Shown: in pieces, positions 13,158-19,979 of the stretch
How positions within the stretch are numbered: position 1 is the stretch's first letter
Layout of the letters: each line of letters starts with the position of its first letter
Assembly: GCA_035529405.1 (NCBI GenBank)
Contig: DATKWV010000025.1
Span: forward strand, 1-27,205
Length of the DNA: 27,205 bases
Reading direction: 5' to 3'
Origin: DATKWV01 sp035529405
GTDB taxonomy: Bacteria > Planctomycetota > Phycisphaerae > Sedimentisphaerales > Anaerobacaceae
The notes under the pieces: model-generated
What the model was told of the DNA's origin: nothing
Databases searched by the model: none
What the model saw: the letters and a program-made list of their open reading frames with translations, nothing else
Program-made: the position numbers and the translations under genes

Positions 13158-15092
13158 ATGGGTGAATTACTGCAAAAAATAAACAGCCCGCACGATTTGA
13201 AGAAACTGTCGGTGGTTGAACTGAAGGCCCTGGCTGACGAGATACGTCAGTTTATTCTCGGCTCGGTCAGCAAAACAGGGGGGCATCTGGGCAGCAACCT
13301 GGGCGTAGTGGAACTTACGCTGGCATTACACTACGTCTTTGATTTCAGCAGTGACAAACTGCTGTGGGACGTCGGGCATCAGTGCTACGCGCACAAAATC
13401 ATTACCGGCAGAAAAGACACCTTCAGCCGCTTGCGCCAGGCCGACGGTATAAGCGGCTTTCCCAGCCCCGAAGAAAGTCCCTATGACCAATTTATGGTCG
13501 GCCATGCCGGCAGTGCAATAGCAACCGCAATCGGGATGGCCCTGGGCCAGGTACATCAGAAAAAAAACGACAAAATAGTCGCATTGATTGGGGATGCCAG
13601 TATCGTTAACGGCGTTTCCTTCGAGGCACTGAACAATCTGGGACTGGTCAAGAGGCAGTTACTTATAGTGCTGAACGACAACTCAATGGCCATAGACGCC
13701 ACACAGGGGGCGGTGGCAAAATACTTCTCAAAGGTCAGGCTCAGCCAGACCTACGAGGATTTGCGAAAAACAACCGCCAACATACTCGAGCATACGCCGC
13801 TTATAGGCAAAACCGTCGAAGAGGCCATCGAGAAGATTAAGAAGGGCATTCGAATGGTTCTGCCGGGCAGCCAGATGTTCGAGAGTCTGAACATACCCTA
13901 TTTCGGCCCTGTTGACGGTCATGATGTCGGCTCGCTTGTGAAGCTGTTTCATGCGCTGGTGCATTTAAGACATCCTGCTATTCTGCATGTTTACACGAAA
14001 AAGGGCAAAGGATTCGGTGCCGCTGAGCAGGACCAGCGAAAACTTCATTCCACCGGCCCGTTCAAAATCAACGGCGACGCCGTGGAGCAGGACTCGGCGG
14101 CAGACAGGCCCAGTTTTACCGCTGTTTTCGGCAGGCACCTGGTAAAGCTTGCCGAAAATGACAGCCGTATTGTGGCTATAACGTCGGCGATGTGCGGGGG
14201 CACGGGACTGGAAGAATTCCGGGATAGATTCAGAGACCGGTTTTACGATGTGGGTATTGCAGAGGAGGCTGCGGTTGACATTGCAGCGGGTATGGCAAAA
14301 AGCGGTTTGCGGCCGGTTGTCTGTATATACTCGACTTTCCTGCAGAGAGGTTTCGACCAAATCTTTCAGGAGGTGGCCCTTCAGAATCTGCCGGTGCTAT
14401 TCTGCATAGACCGTGCGGGGCTTGTCGGCGCAGACGGCCCGACGCACCACGGACTTATGGATACCGGTTTTCTGCGGATGATGCCGAACCTGATACTGGC
14501 TGCACCGGCAAATGACAGTGAAATGAAATCGGCATTGGAGTTTGCTTTGGCACAGGACGGGCCTGTGTGCTTGAGGTATCCTAAAGCTGCGGTGCTGCAG
14601 AAGCAATACCAGGGCTGTTCACAGCCGTTCGAGTTGGGAAAAAGCGTGCTTGTTAAAAGCACCGCTCAGCCGGATATTACCATTGTCAGCTACGGCGGCG
14701 TACTCGAATATGCGATGGAAGCTGCTGAGATGCTGGACAAGGAAGGTATTGCCGCTGATGTGATAAATGCGCGTTTTGCATGCCCGGTCGATGACAGGAT
14801 TGTCTCTGTGCTGCAGGAGGGCAAAGCGATGATAACCGTCGAGGACCACAGTATCAGTTGTGGATTCGGTTCAGCGGTTCTTGAATCGGCAGTGGCCCAA
14901 TCAGCGGGCAGGGACGGCGGCGGCACAGCCGGTATGGCAATAGCGATTCTTGGGGCCGGCCGGCAGGTTATAAAACATGATTTGCGCAGTGCTCAGCTTA
15001 GCAGGGTGGGAATAAATGCCGATAATATAGTATGCACGGGAAGGCGTATGATTGCCGCTGAACCGCAGGTTTCACATGCGGAACTTGATTAA
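13158..15092 (+). CDS. dxs: 1-deoxy-D-xylulose-5-phosphate synthase
   Basis: Thiamine-diphosphate enzyme joining pyruvate and glyceraldehyde 3-phosphate, the entry step of the MEP isoprenoid pathway and also a source of DXP for PdxA-dependent pyridoxal phosphate. The first residues (MGELLQKINSPHDLKKLSV) match the usual N-terminus, so ATG 13158 is preferred over in-frame ATG 13146. Motifs: GGHLGSNLGVVELT (about 41-54), VGHQCYAHKI, the ThDP/Mg2+ motif GDASIVNGVSFEALNN (canonical enzymes have GDG), FGPVDGHD, and the transketolase C-terminal half with GIAEEAAVDIAAGMA and DRAGLVGADGPTHHG. The 644 residues are close to the usual 620-640. It lies about 100 bp after ispA and 15 bp before the nadK ATG. 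Confidence 0.95.
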   Translation: MGELLQKINSPHDLKKLSVVELKALADEIRQFILGSVSKTGGHLGSNLGVVELTLALHYVFDFSSDKLLWDVGHQCYAHKIITGRKDTFSRLRQADGISGFPSPEESPYDQFMVGHAGSAIATAIGMALGQVHQKKNDKIVALIGDASIVNGVSFEALNNLGLVKRQLLIVLNDNSMAIDATQGAVAKYFSKVRLSQTYEDLRKTTANILEHTPLIGKTVEEAIEKIKKGIRMVLPGSQMFESLNIPYFGPVDGHDVGSLVKLFHALVHLRHPAILHVYTKKGKGFGAAEQDQRKLHSTGPFKINGDAVEQDSAADRPSFTAVFGRHLVKLAENDSRIVAITSAMCGGTGLEEFRDRFRDRFYDVGIAEEAAVDIAAGMAKSGLRPVVCIYSTFLQRGFDQIFQEVALQNLPVLFCIDRAGLVGADGPTHHGLMDTGFLRMMPNLILAAPANDSEMKSALEFALAQDGPVCLRYPKAAVLQKQYQGCSQPFELGKSVLVKSTAQPDITIVSYGGVLEYAMEAAEMLDKEGIAADVINARFACPVDDRIVSVLQEGKAMITVEDHSISCGFGSAVLESAVAQSAGRDGGGTAGMAIAILGAGRQVIKHDLRSAQLSRVGINADNIVCTGRRMIAAEPQVSHAELD

Positions 15093-15107
15093 CGTCAGGT
15101 GCCTGAG

Positions 15108-15962
15108 ATGAAGTCGATGCCGAGGCTGGTTATATTGGGCGACCGCAGCAAAAAGGCTGTGGCTGAAGCTATGGACGAGTTTGCGGCTTTTGTCAGGAAC
15201 AAGGCCCAAACGACCGCCGCAGGACGGATTGAGGACTGTACCGAAGAACTGTTGAAGCAGTGCGATTTTGCCGTGGTGTTCGGCGGCGACGGCACGATTA
15301 TCTCCGCAGCAAGGCATTTAAGCGGCAGCAGTGTGCCGATAATAGGTGTTAACCTCGGAAAACTGGGTTTTTTAGCGGAATTCAGCATCACGGAGGTTAA
15401 GCAGCTTTTTGCCGACGTGGTATCCGGCAGGGCCGTCGTGGACAGGCGTATGATGCTTTTCTGCCAGGTCCTCAACGGTGGACGGGAGAGATTCCGGTCT
15501 GCTGTTATAAACGACGTGTTCATCACCGCCGGTGCGCCGTTCAGGACCATTGAGCTGCAGATTTGCGTGGACGGCCAGCCGCTTGCCGGCTGTGTAGGTG
15601 ACGGGTTGATTATTTCCACGCCGACGGGCTCTACGGCCTATAACCTTTCAGCCGGCGGGCCTATACTGTCCGGGAATACGCAGGCTATGGTCGTTACCCC
15701 GATATGCCCGCATTCACTGTGTTTCAGGCCCATTGTTATTAACGCCGACAGTAAGGTTGAGACGTTCGGCATCCGTGTTAACGAGGGCACCACAGTTTCA
15801 ATAGACGGCCAGATTTCCATAGGCTTATCCAGGGCGGATGTAGTCAAGGTCGAGCGGGCAAAGACAGATTTTATGATTGTCAATAATCCGATGCGTACGC
15901 AGTGGGATACGCTGGCCACAAAGCTGGGCTGGGCAGAAAAGCCCAAATACAAAAGCCTATAA
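15108..15962 (+). CDS. nadK: NAD kinase
   Basis: Phosphorylates NAD+ to NADP+. The 284 residues contain the GGDGT motif with catalytic Asp61 (FGGDGTIISAARH), GVNLGKLGFLAEF, the N-(E/D) motif as INDVFIT, the conserved GDGLIISTPTGSTAYNLSAGGPI, and a C-terminal strand SIDGQ. ATG 15108 is chosen over GTG 15099 because AGG lies at suitable spacing. Its placement directly after dxs suggests matched supply of NADPH for the MEP pathway, whose later steps are reductive (inference). Confidence 0.95.
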   Translation: MKSMPRLVILGDRSKKAVAEAMDEFAAFVRNKAQTTAAGRIEDCTEELLKQCDFAVVFGGDGTIISAARHLSGSSVPIIGVNLGKLGFLAEFSITEVKQLFADVVSGRAVVDRRMMLFCQVLNGGRERFRSAVINDVFITAGAPFRTIELQICVDGQPLAGCVGDGLIISTPTGSTAYNLSAGGPILSGNTQAMVVTPICPHSLCFRPIVINADSKVETFGIRVNEGTTVSIDGQISIGLSRADVVKVERAKTDFMIVNNPMRTQWDTLATKLGWAEKPKYKSL

Positions 15963-16005
15963 ACCGGTTTATGAACATACAAAGTTCTACAGAGTAGTTA
16001 TTGTT

Positions 16006-17499
16006 ATGAACAATTGTCTCAGATATGTAACGGTGGCGATTTTGTTGGTGGGGTACTGGTGTGCAGATACGGCGGCTATAGGTCCGCCGACAGTGCCGCC
16101 CAGCAGTATCCGCAGCGGTCTTGTTACCAGTCCCAACCCTATTGACACCAGTTATAATCTGATTGTCACCGGCAACGTAGCGGGGGGAAAACACTTTCGT
16201 GGTATTGTACCTTATAATGCCATTACGGATTTCGGAGGCAGACTCGGCTCAACTTCACTTGATTCTTTTCTCAGGCGCTCGGCCGGTTCGGATTACCTTT
16301 ATACCGGCGACGTAAGACCATATTATTCCCAGACCCGCTCGGTAACGACGGCCTGGCCGGACCAGCTCACCGGTTTTGCTTCGCCGACCACAGCGATTTC
16401 GTCCTCGGTGTCACAAAGGCCGCTGGTTGACACTTTAGGCACGCAGCAAAATCAATATTTACCTGACTATGATATGTCCTTGTCCGGCATCCGATACAGA
16501 CCTATGTCGATGCCGCTGCAGCAGCTGCAAAAAGTCATTACAGACGAAATGGAACTGAGCACCTACAAGATTCCTCCGGAGCTGCTTGGGACAGTCAAAT
16601 ATAAATTAAGGCCCGATGTCGCTGCACCGGGGCAGCGGTTACAGCAGCTGCCCGAAGAAACACCGCAGGTAAAGGACGGTTTTTCCGGCCTTGAGGACTC
16701 TTTTGGTGTTACAACTCAAAGGTCGACCGGCCGGGACGAAACCATCGAAAGCGTTTATGACCTGCTAAGGCGGCCGGTCAAGCCGGCAGAGCCGGACCGG
16801 AAGGCCCCTGCCGAGGACAGCGAGGAAAGTGACAGCGGTCAGGAAACAATCGGCGCAAGGTTCCTCAAGGAAAGTTCCGAGCAGCAGCTGCAGGATGAGG
16901 AACTTATTGGCCGGGAGGAATCGGTTACAGACCGTTCCGCGCAACAAGAGGGCATTTTCCCTGATAAAGGCGCCGATTTATCCAGCCAGGCGAGGGTCGT
17001 TTTGGGGCAGTTCAAAAATGCCCGTGAATTCTGGGAATTCAAGTTTAACGAGCACATTGAGGCTGCTGAAAAGTACCTCAAACAGGGCAGATACTACCGC
17101 GCCGCCGACGCTTATACGCTGGCTTCGATTTACAAACAAAATGACCTTGTTGTCAGTGCGGGCAAAAGTCATGCGCTTTTTGCAGCAGGTGAATACATCA
17201 GCAGCGCGCTGTTTCTTTCGCGCGTGCTTGAGGCATTTGGCGAATACGCTGACACCAAAGTTGACCTTGTTGCGCTTATAGGCGACAGGGACGTGGTGGA
17301 CAACCGCATACTGGAAATTCAGCAGTGGCTGGAAAAGAGCGATGCCGGCGAGCTGCATTTTCTTCTGGGGTATGTTTATTACCGCATGGGCAGGCTGGAC
17401 GCGGCCCAAAAAGCCCTGCAGGCCGCTTATGAAAAGATGCCGGATTCGAGGGCAGTCGGTGTTCTTAGAGAAGCCGTCAAGCGGGCACAGCAGAAATAG
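16006..17499 (+). CDS. Secreted TPR-containing protein of unknown function
   Basis: ATG 16006 gives a signal peptide (MNNCLRYVTVAILLVGYWC, cleavage probably after the ADTAA region near residue 25). An in-frame extension back to 15877 overlaps nadK and is not credible. Residues about 25-230 are Ser/Pro/Tyr-rich and low in recognised motifs. Residues 230-330 are acidic and Gln/Glu-rich (SEQQLQDEELIGREE), probably disordered. Residues about 340-495 form TPR-like helices: HIEAAEKYLKQGRYYRAADAY, ALFAAGEYISSALFLSRVL and ELHFLLGYVYYRMGRLDAAQKAL, three repeats or more. Predicted to lie in the periplasm-like compartment as a scaffold. It follows nadK by 43 bp, so it is probably in the same transcript, but no functional link is evident. 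Confidence 0.75.
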   Translation: MNNCLRYVTVAILLVGYWCADTAAIGPPTVPPSSIRSGLVTSPNPIDTSYNLIVTGNVAGGKHFRGIVPYNAITDFGGRLGSTSLDSFLRRSAGSDYLYTGDVRPYYSQTRSVTTAWPDQLTGFASPTTAISSSVSQRPLVDTLGTQQNQYLPDYDMSLSGIRYRPMSMPLQQLQKVITDEMELSTYKIPPELLGTVKYKLRPDVAAPGQRLQQLPEETPQVKDGFSGLEDSFGVTTQRSTGRDETIESVYDLLRRPVKPAEPDRKAPAEDSEESDSGQETIGARFLKESSEQQLQDEELIGREESVTDRSAQQEGIFPDKGADLSSQARVVLGQFKNAREFWEFKFNEHIEAAEKYLKQGRYYRAADAYTLASIYKQNDLVVSAGKSHALFAAGEYISSALFLSRVLEAFGEYADTKVDLVALIGDRDVVDNRILEIQQWLEKSDAGELHFLLGYVYYRMGRLDAAQKALQAAYEKMPDSRAVGVLREAVKRAQQK

Positions 17500-17545
17500 C
17501 GGTATTCAAAGCCTGTTCACTTCCGTAAAAACAATACACCGTATG

Positions 17546-17574
17546 TTGCAGCAGGAGCCGGATTCTGCGATAAT
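17546..17574 (+). promoter_or_regulatory. Possible internal promoter before the DinG-type helicase
   Basis: TTGCAG (17546-17551), 17 bp, GATAAT (17569-17574) with the extended -10 dinucleotide TG one base upstream. The start would be near 17581, after ATG 17580, which would favour the TTG at 17631 as the helicase start. Confidence 0.35.
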
Positions 17575-17579
17575 CAGCC

Positions 17580-19625
17580 ATGGTCAGGGCTTTTTCTTTT
17601 TTGACTCAGGCCGGCAAAGGAAACTTACCTTTGATACATTCGGAATCCAAAACAAAGCGAACACACAAAGCCAGCAGCATAGAACGGGTGCTCGGCGCCG
17701 GGGGGCTTGTCGCTGAATCGTTTGCCGGATTCGAGGTACGGCCCCAGCAGCTTGAAATGGCGGCGGCGGTTCGCCGAACACTGTCAAAAGGCGGCCGATT
17801 AGTTGTAGAGGCCGGAACGGGTGTGGGAAAAAGCTTTGCCTATCTTGTACCCGCGATTGAAACACTTTCCCAGGCGAAGGCAAAAATCCTGATAAGCACT
17901 TACACCATAACGCTCCAGGAGCAGCTGATAAACAAAGACATTCCGTTTCTGGCCGATTGTCTGCCGCAGAAGTTCACCGCGGTGCTGGCCAAAGGCAGGG
18001 GCAATTATCTTTGCCGGCGCAGGCTTGAGTTTGCACTTGGCCGGCAGAGGGGGCTGTTTGACGATTTCGGCGGGCAGCTGGAAAGTATAAACGACTGGGC
18101 CGGCCGTACGAAAAACGGCTCATTGAGTGACATATCCTTTACCGTCAACAGCCGGGTTTGGGACGCGGTTAAAAGCGAACACGGTAACTGCCGGTCGTCC
18201 CGCTGCCCCTTTTTTCAGAAGTGCTTCTACTTCCGCGCCAGGCGCCTGCTGGACGCTGCCGATATTATTGTCGCCAACCACGCCCTGATGTTCAGCGACC
18301 TGGTTCTGAAGGAAAACCAGGCTTCGGTACTGCCGGATTACGGACACGTTATTATTGACGAGGCGCATAATATCGAGCATGTAGCGGAGGAACACTTCGG
18401 GATAAACCTCAGCAATAGGATGGTACGGCATCTGCTCGACGGCCTGTACAATCCGCGAACGCATAAAGGGCTGCTCAGCTCTATGGATTCGCAAAAGACA
18501 ATCGACACAGCCGCCGCCGCGGCCGAGCAGGCAAATGTCTTCTTTAAGAAAGTGCAGGATTGGTACCAGCAGTCGAAAGACCAGGCGGGCAGGTGTTACA
18601 GGAATTTTATCGACGACAATCTTTCGGGACATTTGAAAAATCTGCGTTCGGCGCTGAACGAGCTTGCCGCCGGCAGCGAAGATATTGACGAAAAGCTCGA
18701 ACTGGTTCGTTATACCGACCGCTGCGGGGCCTTTATTGAAAGCCTGAACTGCTTTTTGAGCCAGGACAAAAAAGAATATGTTTACTGGGTCGAGGAACAG
18801 TCGGGGATGGGGGCTTCGGTTTGCCTGAAAAGTGCGGCAATAAATGTCGGAGAAGATGTTAAACGATGTTTGTTCGACAAGTACGGCTTTGTGGTACTGA
18901 CAAGCGCTACTCTAAGCAGCGGCTCGACAGGCCAAAAAAGTGACTTTGACTTTTTTGCCGGGCGCATCGGCCTGGAGGACTTCGAGGCTGTTAAGCTCGG
19001 CTCGCCTTTTGATTATTCCGGCCAGGTTACCATGTACATCGAAAAAGACCTGCCGGACCCGAACCACGAAAGTTTCGTCCCCCTTGCCGCCCAGGCGGCA
19101 AAAAAATACATACATAAAACCAAAGGAAGAGCCTTCGTGCTTTTTACCAGTTACACAATGCTCGAAAGCATAGCTGAAGCTGTTGCCGACTGGCTTGATG
19201 AGCAGGATATTCAGTTACTGGTGCAGACACCCGGTGTCAACAGGACTGCCCTGCTGAACAGTTTCAAGACGTCGGCAAGGTGTGTTTTATTCGGCACCGA
19301 TACCTTCTGGCAGGGCGTTGACGTGCCCGGCGAGTCACTGAGCAACGTCATTATTGTACGGCTGCCGTTTGCTGTTCCGAACAGACCGCTGACAGCCGGG
19401 CGCATCGAGCAGATAAATCAACAGGGCGGTAATGCTTTTTTTGATTATCAATTGCCTCTGGCAATTATTAAATTCAAACAGGGCTTTGGCCGGCTTATTC
19501 GCACCGCTGCCGATACGGGCATTATAGCAATCTTGGACAGCCGAATAATCAACAAGCGCTATGGTGCAAGGTTCCTGGCGGCAATACCGCAATGCAAAAC
19601 CGAAATCGTCGTTTCCGAAAAGTAA
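17580..19625 (+). CDS. dinG: DinG/XPD-family iron-sulfur ATP-dependent DNA helicase
   Basis: Superfamily 2 5'-3' DNA helicase acting on damaged or structured DNA (R-loops, forks). Counting from ATG 17580 (681 residues): RPQQLEM (Q-motif-like) near 54, Walker A EAGTGVGKS about 77-85, the four cluster cysteines Cys145, Cys204, Cys209 and Cys215 expected for a [4Fe-4S] domain, and DEAH box Asp260-His263 (VIIDEAHNIEHVAEEH). Motifs V/VI follow late as FGTDTFWQGVDVPGESL and KQGFGRLIRTAADTG. No exonuclease domain is fused, so it is the E. coli-like form. The start is uncertain: ATG 17580 has no ribosome-binding site, while TTG 17631 has AAAGGA (17616-17621) 9 bases ahead and still leaves all domains intact. 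Confidence 0.9.
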   Translation: MVRAFSFLTQAGKGNLPLIHSESKTKRTHKASSIERVLGAGGLVAESFAGFEVRPQQLEMAAAVRRTLSKGGRLVVEAGTGVGKSFAYLVPAIETLSQAKAKILISTYTITLQEQLINKDIPFLADCLPQKFTAVLAKGRGNYLCRRRLEFALGRQRGLFDDFGGQLESINDWAGRTKNGSLSDISFTVNSRVWDAVKSEHGNCRSSRCPFFQKCFYFRARRLLDAADIIVANHALMFSDLVLKENQASVLPDYGHVIIDEAHNIEHVAEEHFGINLSNRMVRHLLDGLYNPRTHKGLLSSMDSQKTIDTAAAAAEQANVFFKKVQDWYQQSKDQAGRCYRNFIDDNLSGHLKNLRSALNELAAGSEDIDEKLELVRYTDRCGAFIESLNCFLSQDKKEYVYWVEEQSGMGASVCLKSAAINVGEDVKRCLFDKYGFVVLTSATLSSGSTGQKSDFDFFAGRIGLEDFEAVKLGSPFDYSGQVTMYIEKDLPDPNHESFVPLAAQAAKKYIHKTKGRAFVLFTSYTMLESIAEAVADWLDEQDIQLLVQTPGVNRTALLNSFKTSARCVLFGTDTFWQGVDVPGESLSNVIIVRLPFAVPNRPLTAGRIEQINQQGGNAFFDYQLPLAIIKFKQGFGRLIRTAADTGIIAILDSRIINKRYGARFLAAIPQCKTEIVVSEK

Positions 19626-19979
19626 GGTTGCTTTGCAACAAAGTATATCTGTTGTTATAGAAACCCTAATACCAAATTCGAAATCCGAAACAACTTAACT
19701 TTCGCACTTTTTGGATATCTATGTTGCATAGGATAGAGCGTTAATAATAATCTTCGGAATTTTTTCAGAAGGAGACAGATTGTTTGTTTAGTAATGCGTT
19801 TCTTTATTTGGACATGGTTATTACTACGGGCTTAAGAATTTCTTGTGTGCTTAGGCCCTCTTTAGACTTAATGCTTACTCTTTGCTGAATCTTCCTGTAT
19901 CCAGGGTAGTCGGCATAAAGCGTATATTCGCCGGCGTTACCAGCAAAGGAAGGTTTTATTTATTCTGCTAAAAGTCACA
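19626..19979. other. Intergenic region between dinG and the sigma/sensor gene
   Basis: The right part (19804-19959) holds a decayed coding remnant, listed separately. The left part holds a small hairpin GTTGC-TTT-GCAAC (19627-19639) without a T tract and two tandem heptamers ATTCGAA-ATCCGAA (19676-19689). I see no clear terminator for either convergent gene and no RNA gene. Confidence 0.5.
19804..19959 (-). pseudogene. Decayed 3' remnant of a carboxypeptidase-regulatory-like repeat
   Basis: On the minus strand, a frame open from 19959 to the TAA at 19806-19804 translates to 51 residues that look like genuine protein: it contains AGNAGEYTLYADYPGYRK and ends in KPVVITMSK. This resembles the last strands of a carboxypeptidase-regulatory-like (beta-sandwich) repeat. 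It has no start codon, is preceded in frame by TAA (19962-19960), and lies just after the stop of the sigma/sensor gene in a different frame. It is best read as the frameshifted, broken end of that gene or of a deleted neighbour. Confidence 0.55.

Noticed and set aside
16829..17281. 150-codon frame inside the TPR protein gene
   Set aside because: Alternative frame of a clear coding region; its composition is basic and Ser-rich as expected of a shadow.
19627..19639. Hairpin after dinG as a terminator
   Set aside because: 5-bp stem with a 3-base loop and no T tract.
19676..19689. Tandem heptamers ATTCGAA-ATCCGAA
   Set aside because: Only two imperfect units; too short to call a repeat array.
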